From Cyclobacteriaceae bacterium (lineage in GTDB: Bacteria > Bacteroidota > Bacteroidia > Cytophagales > Cyclobacteriaceae), in assembly GCA_016787565.1 (NCBI GenBank), contig JAEUUG010000004.1, forward strand, positions 451,827-515,826: DNA of 64,000 nucleotides. The letters are read 5' to 3'. The notes beneath the pieces are model-generated. The model searched no databases. It saw nothing but the letters and a program-made list of their open reading frames with translations, and had not been told where the DNA came from. Of this stretch, positions 35,467 through 45,266 are shown in pieces. Position 1 is the first letter of the stretch, and each line of letters starts with the position of its first letter. A program made the position numbers and the translations under genes.

Positions 35467-36135
35467 ATGCCATTTTCAAAGCAACAAATCGTAAAAGCCA
35501 TTCAATCTTCCGGTGTTGTTCCGCTGTTTACTCACGATGACCCCATCGATGCCCAGCATGTTCTGGAAGCTGCTTACCGCGGAGGGATTCGGGTATTTGA
35601 ATTCACGAATCGTAGAAAAAATTCATTTGATGTTTTCAGTCACCTCTTGCGCTATGCCGATCAACATCCTGATCTGATGTTGGGAATAGGAACCATCATG
35701 GATGCTGAAACCACGGAAAAGTTTATTCAGGCAGGAGCGCATTTTATTATTTCACCAATACTAAAAGTGGAAATGGCTTCTGTGTGTCATCACCACGATC
35801 GTTTATGGATACCCGGGTGTGCAACGTTAACAGAAATTGTTACAGCACGTGATCACGGTGCGGAAGTGATAAAAGTCTTCCCGGGTTCGGTATTGGGTCC
35901 GGGTTTCATTTCGTCCATCATGCCGGTTGTTCCGGGCCTTCAATTGATGATTACCGGTGGGGTAGAGCCAACAGAACAAAGTCTAAACGAATGGTTTAAA
36001 GCCGGAGCATTCTGTGTTGGCATGGGCTCGCAATTGTTTACAAAAGAAATTCTGGCGAACAAAGACTGGGCTTCACTTGAAACGAAAGTGAGATCGATTC
36101 TTACAATGGCTGGTGAAATCCGATCCCGATTATAA
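35467..36135 (+). CDS. eda: KDPG aldolase (bifunctional KDPG/KHG aldolase)
   Basis: Cleaves 2-keto-3-deoxy-6-phosphogluconate to pyruvate and glyceraldehyde-3-phosphate, finishing the uronate pathway. In this 222-residue class I aldolase, Glu45 lies in FEFTNR and the Schiff-base Lys136 in AEVIKVFPGS. The phosphate-binding region is MITGGVEPT. It sits between kdgK and the transporter gene with 4- and 8-nt gaps. Confidence 0.92.
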   Translation: MPFSKQQIVKAIQSSGVVPLFTHDDPIDAQHVLEAAYRGGIRVFEFTNRRKNSFDVFSHLLRYADQHPDLMLGIGTIMDAETTEKFIQAGAHFIISPILKVEMASVCHHHDRLWIPGCATLTEIVTARDHGAEVIKVFPGSVLGPGFISSIMPVVPGLQLMITGGVEPTEQSLNEWFKAGAFCVGMGSQLFTKEILANKDWASLETKVRSILTMAGEIRSRL

Positions 36136-36143
36136 CGCAGTAC

Positions 36144-37475
36144 ATGATGCAGACCGGCTTACAAAAGATTGGTAATTACCGCTGGCGTATTTGCGCATTG
36201 CTATTTTTTGCAACAACCATCAACTATGTTGATCGGAATGTGCTTTCCTTTACCATGATTGATGATGGATTCAGACACGAGATGCTTGATGTCCCCATCG
36301 ATGAAGCACTTTCGCAGGCCGATCAGGATTATTTTAAGGAGATGATGGGCTATATCGATGCAGCCTTTAAGATGGCGTATGCCATTGGGTTTTTGATTTT
36401 CGGATATGTGATTGATCGCATCGGAACGAAAAAAGGATTTTCGCTTTCCATTTCTGTCTGGAGTATCGCGGGCATACTCAATGCATTTGTAGGATCGTTC
36501 AAAGGACTTGGGTTTACCCGGTTTATGCTTGGGCTAGGGGAGTCCGGAAATTTTCCTTCGTCCATAAAAACAGTTGCAGAGTGGTTTCCAAAAAAAGAAC
36601 GCTCTTTCGCTGTCGGTATTTTTAATGCAGGTGCTAACGTTGGTATTATTATAACCGCCCTGGCCGTACCCTGGATAACGCTTCAGTACGGTTGGCGAGC
36701 AGCATTCATCGTAACCGGTTTACTGGGTGTAATTCTCCTTTTCTTTTGGAGGCGATTGTACAGCCAGCCGCAAGGCCATCCCCGGGTAAACAAAGCGGAG
36801 TTAGCGCATATTGAATCCGATCAGGATGAGCAACAGAGCGTTGAAAAAGTTTCGTGGCGAAAAGTAATTACCTACAAGCAAACATGGGCGTTTGCGATGG
36901 GAAAGTTTTTGACAGATCCCATCTGGTGGTTCTACCTCACGTGGCTCCCTGATTTCTTTAACAGTAATGAAGCATTAGATCAAAAACTGGATCTAAAAAA
37001 TATTGGTATTCCATTTATTATTATTTACCTGATTTCGGATTTAGGCAGCGTCTTTTTTGGATGGCTTGCTTCAAAATTTATTCAAATCGGCTGGACAGTA
37101 AACCGTGCGCGGAAAACTACCATGTTCATATGTGCCTTATGCGTTGTTCCCATTGTCTTCGCCTCAACTACACACAACTTGTATCTTGCTATTGCACTTA
37201 TCGCACTGGCAACAGCTGCGCATGCAGGCTGGTCAGCAAATATTTTCACCACCACATCCGATATGTTTCCCAAACAAGCTGTTGGTTCAGTAGTGGGAAT
37301 AGGAGGCATGGTTGGCGCAACAGGAGGAGCACTTTTTGCAGCCGCAGCGGGATTGATACGCGTTCAGTTTGGTTACTTACCCTTGTTTATCATGGCGGGT
37401 TGTGCCTATCTGCTGGCCTTGCTGATCATTCACCTGATCGTGCCTAACCTGGAGCAGGTGAAATTCAAAAATTGA
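36144..37475 (+). CDS. MFS hexuronate transporter (ExuT-like)
   Basis: A 443-residue major facilitator with 12 predicted helices. The N-terminal TINYVDRNVLSF motif, the region LGESGNFPSSIKTVAEWFPKK-type loop (FMLGLGESGNFPSS) and the ADRRG-like IDRIGTKKGF match the anion:cation symporter/ExuT subfamily. A ~20-residue insertion after helix 1 is common in Bacteroidota members. It is the last gene of the plus-strand uronate unit, so uptake of glucuronate and galacturonate is the likely role. Confidence 0.88.
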   Translation: MMQTGLQKIGNYRWRICALLFFATTINYVDRNVLSFTMIDDGFRHEMLDVPIDEALSQADQDYFKEMMGYIDAAFKMAYAIGFLIFGYVIDRIGTKKGFSLSISVWSIAGILNAFVGSFKGLGFTRFMLGLGESGNFPSSIKTVAEWFPKKERSFAVGIFNAGANVGIIITALAVPWITLQYGWRAAFIVTGLLGVILLFFWRRLYSQPQGHPRVNKAELAHIESDQDEQQSVEKVSWRKVITYKQTWAFAMGKFLTDPIWWFYLTWLPDFFNSNEALDQKLDLKNIGIPFIIIYLISDLGSVFFGWLASKFIQIGWTVNRARKTTMFICALCVVPIVFASTTHNLYLAIALIALATAAHAGWSANIFTTTSDMFPKQAVGSVVGIGGMVGATGGALFAAAAGLIRVQFGYLPLFIMAGCAYLLALLIIHLIVPNLEQVKFKN

Positions 37476-37704
37476 TTTTCGGTAACAACAAAACTGCCCT
37501 GCTGGTTTTGTAAAACAGCTGACATTTACCCCCATAAATGAGTAGGTACCTTTGAATAGGGTGAACCTCTGAACACTCTTTTCGTAGAAGGGAGGATGCT
37601 GACCATCGTTAGGTTCGCTGCGTTCTGGAATTGGTGCGTGTTATTCAAATATAAATTTTGGGTAACGCATCTTGTGCAGAATCAGATTTTGAAAACGGTG
37701 GTTT
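37476..37704 (+). promoter_or_regulatory. Leader region with a -7 element (TACCTTTG) before the PAS kinase
   Basis: TACCTTTG at 37547-37554 matches TAnnTTTG; the -33 position holds only ATTT. A weak 8-bp hairpin (about 37492-37513, CAAAAC/GTTTTG arms) follows exuT and could slow transcription. A roughly 145-nt leader would precede the kinase ATG. No ORF of interest is seen here. Confidence 0.35.
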
Positions 37705-39231
37705 TTGAAAAACAATTTAAGCCTTTTGAGAATGACAATGCTCGATCAAACGGATGTGGCGGTTTGGCAGGATATGTTTACTTCTATTATTGAGGATGCA
37801 GATTCCAACATTTTATTACTTGATGACGAATTTCGCGTCATCACCATAAACCCCGGGTTCTATTGGATTTTTTTAGAAACGTATGGCATCCCGCTTACAC
37901 GCGGAACGTCAATTCTCGAATCGATGCAACCCGTCAATGCTACGCTTACTCGCAAATGGCAGGAGCGGTGCCGAAGTGCTATGGGCGGAATGCCAATTAA
38001 AGTTGAAGATGCTTTCGAAGTAGATGGCCGCACATTTTACTGGGAAATCCATTTCAAATCCATAACTCGACCGGATGGCGCACTCATGATTTCGGTTTTC
38101 AGCCGGGACATCACTATCCGTAAGGCCTATCAAAAAAGAATCATTGAAAATGAAGCCAACCTTCGCTCCATTTTAAACACCATTGAGGATAGCATCTGGC
38201 TGGTAAATGCACAGTACGAACTGATTGATTTTAATAAAGAGTTTTTCAAAAAATATAAACAGGCTTTTGGAGTGAAGCTGGCGAAGGGTAAAAATATTCT
38301 GGCGTTGCTCCCGGCCAACTTACCTGATCTTCGTGAATTGTGGAGAAGACGGTATGAAAATGGATTGAAGGGCAGGCCAGGAAAATATGTTGACCGCTAT
38401 ACGATTGATTCGGAATGGAAAACCTTTGAAATAAAAATTTATCCGATTGTCGAGGATAATCATGTTACCGGACTCACTGTTTTTTCGCGCGACATTTCGC
38501 TGCATACACAAGCACAGACGTTGCTGCAGGAGCAAAACGAGGAACTGGTAAAAATCAATGCAGAACTTGATCGCTTTGTATACAGCGCATCACACGATTT
38601 ACGTGCTCCACTCATGTCGGTAAAAGGTCTTGTTAACATGATTCGCCTCGATCCGGAGAAGAAAAATACAGATGAATATATCCGGTTGATTGAGCGAAGT
38701 GTTGATAAACTGGATTGCTTCATTTCAGACATTATCAATTACTCGCGCAATGCCCGAATGGATATCATGGCGAAGGAAATTGATTTTGAGTTTCTCCTGG
38801 AAGAATCCATTGCAGCATTAAAATTTATGGATGGTGCTGAACAGGTTCGCAGTGTGAAATCTTTTCGAATGAATGCACGATTTTATTCTGACTACAGTCG
38901 CCTGCTTATAATTTTCAACAACATCATCGGCAATGCTGTGCGTTACCGTGATCCGTGGAAAGACTCGTATCTGTCCATTGACATCGAAACATCAGAGGAA
39001 TGTGCTATCCTTCGCTTTACTGACAATGGAGTTGGTATAGCAGAAGCATATGTCGACAATATTTTTAAAATGTTTTTCCGCGCTAACGCAGATAGCAAGG
39101 GTTCCGGGCTCGGTTTATACATCGTAAAAAGTGCGGTGGAGAAGCTGAACGGATCCATTCACGTGCAATCCAAATTGGGTGAAGGCACCGTATTTGTTGT
39201 TCGAATACCCAATCTGAAAAATACTATTTAG
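37705..39231 (+). CDS. Soluble PAS-PAS sensor histidine kinase
   Basis: A 508-residue kinase without membrane helices. Two PAS domains cover about 20-140 and 150-270, each ending in the SRDIT/SRDIS motif. A short coiled coil leads into HisKA with phosphoacceptor His297 (SASHDLRAPL) and a HATPase domain with N, G1 and G2 boxes (NNIIGNAVRY, FTDNGVGI, GSGLGLYIV). It should sense a cytoplasmic signal or cofactor. No cognate regulator is adjacent. The 3' end overlaps the convergent barrel gene by 8 nt. Met at 37732 is an alternative start. Confidence 0.88.
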   Translation: MKNNLSLLRMTMLDQTDVAVWQDMFTSIIEDADSNILLLDDEFRVITINPGFYWIFLETYGIPLTRGTSILESMQPVNATLTRKWQERCRSAMGGMPIKVEDAFEVDGRTFYWEIHFKSITRPDGALMISVFSRDITIRKAYQKRIIENEANLRSILNTIEDSIWLVNAQYELIDFNKEFFKKYKQAFGVKLAKGKNILALLPANLPDLRELWRRRYENGLKGRPGKYVDRYTIDSEWKTFEIKIYPIVEDNHVTGLTVFSRDISLHTQAQTLLQEQNEELVKINAELDRFVYSASHDLRAPLMSVKGLVNMIRLDPEKKNTDEYIRLIERSVDKLDCFISDIINYSRNARMDIMAKEIDFEFLLEESIAALKFMDGAEQVRSVKSFRMNARFYSDYSRLLIIFNNIIGNAVRYRDPWKDSYLSIDIETSEECAILRFTDNGVGIAEAYVDNIFKMFFRANADSKGSGLGLYIVKSAVEKLNGSIHVQSKLGEGTVFVVRIPNLKNTI

Positions 39232-40105
39232 GTTTTCGCGTTCGGGGTTTCGGCCAGGGGTAACTGCTGGGTGTATACGCTTTGGGTGATCCTTTTGCTG
39301 CTTTCTTCTGCTTGTCTTTTTTATCAATCTCAATGAACCGTGCAATACCAATGGTAAGGCTGGCATGTGTATCCCTGCGTTTTCCGGGAATGTCATACAA
39401 TGTTTGGTAAGCCTCCAGTTTTTCCAGGTAGTTTTCATTTCGCGGATCGCGAACACCATAGTTCAAACGAAAGTCAAACGAAACTCTCCAGTTATCGGAG
39501 ACATCCCAATCAGAACGGAACCCCGCACTTGCAAAAAATTGAATGGTATTGAAATCTTTTTTTGCAAGCATAGAATATGCATTGACCTGAGGTGAAACTA
39601 CACCATCATACTCAACAATATAGTCGGTTGGTAGGATGGGGTAAACCTCCGTTGGGAAAATCAATTTTGTATAGTTATGACTCACGGTTTCTTTCCCGCT
39701 CAGTAAGAATGCAGCACTTCCTCCCATCAGAAAGCTCACTTTGAAAAAAGAGAGATCGATGATGTGAATTTTAAACCCAATCGGGAGGTTTAGATATTGA
39801 ACATTCGTCTTCCGGACACCTTCTTGTCCGCCTACAAAATTTAAAACAATGAAATTCTGACCGGTGTTGACGATTCCGGGTGTTAGAACAAAACCAAATC
39901 CTTCGAAATCCATTCCGTAGCTGATGCCAATGGGAGCAAGTTTTACATCATAACGTGTTTTGTAACGCGGGTCAATGCCAACACCCTGATCCCAGGAATA
40001 GGTTGAAGTAATGCCGCTATAGATACCCAGGGATACTGTATGCGTTTGTCCCTGTAAAATAAAAAAGGATCCGATGAGCAAGAGGGTAAACAGACATCGA
40101 GTCAT
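39224..40105 (-). CDS. Outer-membrane beta-barrel protein with basic C-terminal tail
   Basis: A 293-residue protein with signal peptide (cut near LQG-QTH). Multiple amphipathic strands (LNLPIGFKIHII, FFASAGFRSDWDV, WRVSFDFRLNYGV) give a profile like PorT/OmpW-type porins (PF13568-like). After the last barrel-like strand (ASLTIGIARFIEI) there is an unusual Lys/Pro/Arg-rich tail of ~40 residues. No function can be assigned. Confidence 0.6.
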   Translation of the reverse strand: MTRCLFTLLLIGSFFILQGQTHTVSLGIYSGITSTYSWDQGVGIDPRYKTRYDVKLAPIGISYGMDFEGFGFVLTPGIVNTGQNFIVLNFVGGQEGVRKTNVQYLNLPIGFKIHIIDLSFFKVSFLMGGSAAFLLSGKETVSHNYTKLIFPTEVYPILPTDYIVEYDGVVSPQVNAYSMLAKKDFNTIQFFASAGFRSDWDVSDNWRVSFDFRLNYGVRDPRNENYLEKLEAYQTLYDIPGKRRDTHASLTIGIARFIEIDKKDKQKKAAKGSPKAYTPSSYPWPKPRTRKPK

Positions 40106-40234
40106 TCCGTTGGCTTAAGAGGGTAATCAAGAAGCAAAATAAGCATTTAATTTTTAGAAGCGATCGTTCGCCAAACGTGCGAAAGTGTAGGTTGGTAGCA
40201 AAATTCTGTAAATTTTGTATTAATTCGCAGTCTT

Positions 40235-42214
40235 ATGATATCTGAACTTAACCGAGTTGAACTTTTTGCAGGTTGGCGTTTACGAAATAATATTTACTGG
40301 ATTCTATTGCTTTGCCTGACACTGATCATGCTGCTTTTCAGTATTTGCCGGATTGGATTTTACCTTTTTAATTTTCGTTTTTTTCCAGGTCTTTCGGTCA
40401 GTGATTTTCTTTATTTGATGTGGGGCGGGTTACGGTTTGACCTCGCTGCCGTTCTCTACGTAAACATGCTCTTCATCGTTATGATGATCCTGCCGTTTAA
40501 CTTCCGTTTTAGGCGCAGCTACCAGTTGGTTGTAAAATATTTATTTCTGATAAGCAATGGTATAGCCCTCGCCATGAACGTAGCTGATTTTATCTATTAC
40601 CGGTTTACACTGCGAAGGACCACAGCTGACGTTTTTACCCAATTTGAGAATGAGCAAAATATGGGGTCATTATTTTTCCACTTCCTACTAGATTATTGGT
40701 ATGCCGTTTTGTTCTGGGTGATGCTGATGGTTGTCTTGGTATGGGTGTATAACCGGTTGAAAGTATCGGGCCCGCTGCTAAAAAACAGGTGGGTGTATTA
40801 TTCTCTCGGAGTTGTTACAATTCCACTTATTGCCTGGTTGATTATCGGGGGTGTGCGGGGTGGGTTCAGGCATAGTACGCGACCAATAACACTCAGCAAC
40901 GCGGGTGAGTATGTTAAAGATCCCCGGGATATCAGCATTGTATTAAACACTCCCTTTGCTGTTTTCAGAACAGTTGGAAAAACAAAAGTTCAAAAGCTTA
41001 ATTTCTTCAGTGACCAGGAAGTGGAAAAAATTTATTCGCCCATTCATACCTCTCCCGATACCGGTTCATTCCGACAAGAGAATGTGGTGATTATTATTTT
41101 GGAAAGTTTTTCCAGAGAGTTTATTGGTGCCCTGAATCAGGATAAGCAAAATGGAAACTATAAAGGCTATACACCCTTTCTGGATTCACTTATTCAATTC
41201 AGTAAAACATGGGAATACTCTTTTGCCAATGGAAGAAAGTCGATCGATGGTCTTCCATCCGTTGTCAGCAGTATTCCTGCTTTAGGGGTGCCGTACTTTT
41301 TGTCACCGTATTCTACCAACCGCATTACTAGTCTTGCATCACTGCTGAAAGAGAAAGGTTATCATTCTTCTTTCTTCCATGGTGCGCCAAACGGTTCGAT
41401 GGGATTTAATGCCTTTATGAATATTGCCGGCTTTCAGCACTATTATGGAATGTCGGAGTGTAATAACAGTGACGATTTTGATGGAATCTGGGGTGTGTGG
41501 GACGATAAGTTTTTTACTTTCTATGCCGATAAACTGAATACTTTTCAGCAGCCTTTTGTATCAGCTTTCTTTTCGGTTTCCTCCCATCATCCATTTAAAA
41601 TTCCGGAAGTGTATGAAAGCCGTTTTAAAGGTGGACATTTACCGATACAGAAATGTATCCAATACACTGATTTTTCCCTGCGGAATTTTTTTAACTCCGT
41701 ATCGAAGATGCCGTGGTATGAAAACACATTGTTTGTGATTACCGCAGACCACACCTCTTCGGATATTCATTTCGATGAAAGCCGAACAGCCTGGGGATTC
41801 TTCTCGGTGCCCATCATTTTTTTTAAACCTGATCACTCCCTGATGGGCCGCGATTCTGAGATCATTCAGCAGATTGACATCATGCCTTCCGTATTAGGTT
41901 ACCTGAAGTATGACAAACCGTATGTTGCATTTGGCCGCAATGTATTTGAGGTGGGAGCAAAGCCATTTGCCTTCAATTATAAAGATAATGCCTACCAGTT
42001 ATTTGCGGATGATTACCTGCTGCAATTCGATGGAACACGATCTATTGGCTTGTATAATTTTAAGAAGGATAGATTGATTCGAAACAACCTCATCAATGCA
42101 GAGCCTGAACTAGCTCTTTCTCTGGAACCGAAATTGAAAGCGATCATACAACAGTATAACAACCGGATGATAGAAGACCGGTTGACAGTTGGTCATCAAC
42201 CAAAATCTGATTAG
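40235..42214 (+). CDS. LtaS-like phosphoglycerol transferase/sulfatase-family membrane protein
   Basis: Five N-terminal transmembrane helices (to about residue 215) are followed by an extracytoplasmic sulfatase-fold domain. Metal-site motifs: NVVIIILESFSREF, nucleophile region GRKSIDGLPS with Ser336 at the place of the LtaS Thr, VSSHHPF and ITADHTSSD. The 659-aa length is typical. In Gram-negatives such enzymes transfer phosphoglycerol or phosphoethanolamine to envelope glycans or lipids; the substrate here is unknown. It is 70 nt upstream of the CHAT gene in the same direction. Confidence 0.82.
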   Translation: MISELNRVELFAGWRLRNNIYWILLLCLTLIMLLFSICRIGFYLFNFRFFPGLSVSDFLYLMWGGLRFDLAAVLYVNMLFIVMMILPFNFRFRRSYQLVVKYLFLISNGIALAMNVADFIYYRFTLRRTTADVFTQFENEQNMGSLFFHFLLDYWYAVLFWVMLMVVLVWVYNRLKVSGPLLKNRWVYYSLGVVTIPLIAWLIIGGVRGGFRHSTRPITLSNAGEYVKDPRDISIVLNTPFAVFRTVGKTKVQKLNFFSDQEVEKIYSPIHTSPDTGSFRQENVVIIILESFSREFIGALNQDKQNGNYKGYTPFLDSLIQFSKTWEYSFANGRKSIDGLPSVVSSIPALGVPYFLSPYSTNRITSLASLLKEKGYHSSFFHGAPNGSMGFNAFMNIAGFQHYYGMSECNNSDDFDGIWGVWDDKFFTFYADKLNTFQQPFVSAFFSVSSHHPFKIPEVYESRFKGGHLPIQKCIQYTDFSLRNFFNSVSKMPWYENTLFVITADHTSSDIHFDESRTAWGFFSVPIIFFKPDHSLMGRDSEIIQQIDIMPSVLGYLKYDKPYVAFGRNVFEVGAKPFAFNYKDNAYQLFADDYLLQFDGTRSIGLYNFKKDRLIRNNLINAEPELALSLEPKLKAIIQQYNNRMIEDRLTVGHQPKSD

Positions 42215-42284
42215 TAAAAAATACTAAAAGTAGATTAGTTTCTCTTGTTGAAATTTTGGGCCTTATGCCTAATTTCCGCTAGCT

Positions 42285-45266
42285 ATGCCCATCCGACTTG
42301 CTTTGATCGCCACCTTACTCGTATGCAATCAGTTTTTATTGTTGTCACAGCCCAACGTTCAGGCGTCATTAAATAAAGCAAACATGCTGGTGAAGAAAAA
42401 CACATCAGAGGCCTTTGTGCTGATCCAGGAAATTCGAAATCAAGCTATTGATAAGAATGATATCATCACCGAGTTGAAATGCTTGGATTTATTGGGAGAG
42501 CTACGGAGGTCTTTATCACTGGTGCAGCAAGAGCGGATTGCCAGTTGGATGAAGCAGCGGCTTAGTGCATTTGGAACGGACCGATCGTTAGCCGTTGCCC
42601 AGCTACATTATCTGTTAGGTAATTTTTTCACAGACCAACCTGCAGCTGCGGATAGTGCCCTTTATCATTTTAATCAGGCATTATCGATACGTTTACCAAT
42701 CATTACTGGCAATAGTGAATTGGTTGCACAATGCTACCATGGACTGGGTGATGTTTATAAATACATTATGCATGACTATGACGAGGCTGAAAAGAATTAT
42801 GAGCAGGCATTAAAGATCAGGGAAAGCATTGTGCCCATTGATACATTGGCGGTAGCCCGTAATTATTATAACCTGGCCACTACCAATCGGTCTCAAGGAG
42901 ATTTTGAAAAAGCATTGGAGTATGGAAGTACCACTGTAAACCTTTCAAGAGCCATTCATCATGTTGCCATGTTGCGTAACTCATACACCGTACTGGCAAA
43001 CATTTATCGCGACATGCATAAGTCTGATAAAGCGAGAGATTCTTACGATAAATCCATCAGGCTCACCCTCTCTTCAGATAAATCCGCGAGTATTCTGGCG
43101 TGGAATTATATCGGTATCGGTGAAACTTATTTGAAAGATTCTCTCTGGGATGCGTCAATTGTAAATCTTCACAAAGCCATGCCGCTCTTAGCAACACTTG
43201 AAAAGCAAGGCGCATTGACCGAAGAGCTCCGAAACTTATGGATACATGGCCAGATGAAATTGGCACAAGCCTATCTCATGAAAAGTGATTTTCCTCACGT
43301 TGAGCGAACCTTTCGAACACATTTTTTGACGTTGCAGCGACTTCAGATTCTGGCTGGAAGGATTAGAGCGGAATCGCTCACGGGTTATGGTGACTATCAA
43401 TTTGTTTTGAAAAATTATGACTCAGCTTTGCATTATTATCAAAGCGCTTTACACGAAGCTATTCCTGGTTTTAAATCCCATAAACCGTTCAGCAATCCAG
43501 ACACAGAGGAAGTTGGTAATAGTTTTTATATCCATGAGATTTTAAGTCGAAAGGGTAAAGTTTTCCAACAACGGTATCTTGATACCAGCGATAGAGAATA
43601 TGTAAAATTGGCGCTGAGAGAATTTCTGCTAGCCGAAAAACTCATGTCGCGTCAGCGTAATACTTTGGAAATGGATGAATCGAAGCGTAAGTTTCTGGAT
43701 AGTCATTTTAATCTTTACGAACAGGTACTTTGGTGTATCGATGTGCTGCACGAGCAACAGCCCGCTGATTCCCTGCGTGCGCTTGCTTTTAGGTTTATGG
43801 AGAGGAGCAAAGCCAGGACACTGCGAGATGTTTTGGATAAGGGACCCATCGCCCGGCAGCAAAGTGAATTTAATCGATCGCGTTTCTCCTTGCTGGATGC
43901 TCTTTATCAGGAAGAACAAAAAACATTTTCTGATTCAATTAGAATTTCAGCCTTGCAACAACAACTGGTTACACTGGATCGTCAGCGTAAACGGAATGAG
44001 GAGGTAATGAAAGAAAAATTTCCAGGTTACATGGCGGCAACCGATTCAACCTATTCAACAGTACAGCAGGTTCAACATTCCATACATAATGATCAAGCTG
44101 TGCTGGAGTATTTTTTTGGTGATGAAAGTGTCTATGCCTTGTGCATCCGTCATGATGGCGTACTATATAAACGTTTAGGTTCAGCCGACAGCATCAGAAA
44201 TGCAGCAGATAAACTGCGTGCTCATTTTAACGATGAGCATTCTATTTCAAGTCGTGAAGCATTTGTAAACTTTGCAACCAGTTCATCAGTGTTATATGCC
44301 TATTTACTTAAACCTTTTCATGGGATATTGACAGGAGTGAAGAATATTCACATTATACCCGATGGTGTAATAAGTCAAGTGCCCTTTGAAGTTCTGATTT
44401 CGGAGAAACCTTCTCTCCGGGAGGTAAATTACTGGCGGTTGAAATATGCCGTTCGGCACTACAGTATTGGATATTCTTATTCTGCTTCTTTGTTACTAGC
44501 TAAGAATTTTGAAGCAAGGGAAAATCCTTCTGTGTTGGCTATGGGTTTTGGTGGTGGAAATGAACGGTCGTCACCGGATCAGATGGTTAATCTGGGTGGT
44601 AGCGAGCATGAGCTTGACGTATTGAAAGGTCTTTTTACGAGAGGTAAATTTTTGGTGGGCTTGAAAGCCGACAAATCGGAGTTCAAAAAACTGGCACCAG
44701 CTTTTGATATTATCCACCTGGCGGTTCATGGGCGGGGCGATCGTGATCATCACTTTTCATCTAGTTTATTTTTCAAATCTTCCAATGATGGTTCGGATGA
44801 TGGACAACTTCATGCCTATGAATTGTATGGGTTGCAATTAGACGCTGCCCTGGCTGTTTTAACGGCTTGTGAAACCGGAGTAGGGAAAGCATATAAAGGT
44901 GAGGGAATGATGAGTATTGCTACTGCTTTTTCGTATGCCGGCTGTCAAAATACATTAATGAGTTTGTGGAAGGTAAATGATCAAACTTCGGTTGGATTGA
45001 TGGGTATGTTTTATCAAAATTTGTTGAGCGGAAAACGAATCGATGATGCACTCATGATGGCGAAACTAAATTACTTAGAGGAAGCGGACGAAATTACCGC
45101 TGATCCGAGGATTTGGGCACCAATGGTGGCGTATGGAAAGTTGACACCGGTTGTAAAACAAAACAAGAGCAGCACCCTTGTTTACTCAGCCCTTACAGCT
45201 GCACTGGTACTGCTACTTGTTTTCAGGTGGAGGGGTCTTTTAGTATTACCTTCCAGGAGGTCTTAA
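42285..45266 (+). CDS. Secreted TPR-CHAT caspase-like protease with C-terminal membrane anchor
   Basis: The 993-residue protein starts with a signal peptide (about 1-22, LLVCNQFLLLSQP). Roughly residues 60-430 are TPR repeats, followed by a helical linker and a CHAT domain (about 700-950). The catalytic dyad of the separase/caspase clan is intact: His815 in HLAVHGRGD and Cys862 in VLTACETGVG. One hydrophobic helix (about 967-985) near the C-terminus is followed by the basic tail RWRGLLVLPSRRS, predicting a membrane-anchored protein with protease and TPRs in the periplasm. Its 3' end overlaps by 21 nt a convergent operon encoding an ECF sigma factor, an anti-sigma-like TPR protein and a small protein. 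Proteolytic activity is inferred from the dyad only. Confidence 0.85.
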   Translation: MPIRLALIATLLVCNQFLLLSQPNVQASLNKANMLVKKNTSEAFVLIQEIRNQAIDKNDIITELKCLDLLGELRRSLSLVQQERIASWMKQRLSAFGTDRSLAVAQLHYLLGNFFTDQPAAADSALYHFNQALSIRLPIITGNSELVAQCYHGLGDVYKYIMHDYDEAEKNYEQALKIRESIVPIDTLAVARNYYNLATTNRSQGDFEKALEYGSTTVNLSRAIHHVAMLRNSYTVLANIYRDMHKSDKARDSYDKSIRLTLSSDKSASILAWNYIGIGETYLKDSLWDASIVNLHKAMPLLATLEKQGALTEELRNLWIHGQMKLAQAYLMKSDFPHVERTFRTHFLTLQRLQILAGRIRAESLTGYGDYQFVLKNYDSALHYYQSALHEAIPGFKSHKPFSNPDTEEVGNSFYIHEILSRKGKVFQQRYLDTSDREYVKLALREFLLAEKLMSRQRNTLEMDESKRKFLDSHFNLYEQVLWCIDVLHEQQPADSLRALAFRFMERSKARTLRDVLDKGPIARQQSEFNRSRFSLLDALYQEEQKTFSDSIRISALQQQLVTLDRQRKRNEEVMKEKFPGYMAATDSTYSTVQQVQHSIHNDQAVLEYFFGDESVYALCIRHDGVLYKRLGSADSIRNAADKLRAHFNDEHSISSREAFVNFATSSSVLYAYLLKPFHGILTGVKNIHIIPDGVISQVPFEVLISEKPSLREVNYWRLKYAVRHYSIGYSYSASLLLAKNFEARENPSVLAMGFGGGNERSSPDQMVNLGGSEHELDVLKGLFTRGKFLVGLKADKSEFKKLAPAFDIIHLAVHGRGDRDHHFSSSLFFKSSNDGSDDGQLHAYELYGLQLDAALAVLTACETGVGKAYKGEGMMSIATAFSYAGCQNTLMSLWKVNDQTSVGLMGMFYQNLLSGKRIDDALMMAKLNYLEEADEITADPRIWAPMVAYGKLTPVVKQNKSSTLVYSALTAALVLLLVFRWRGLLVLPSRRS

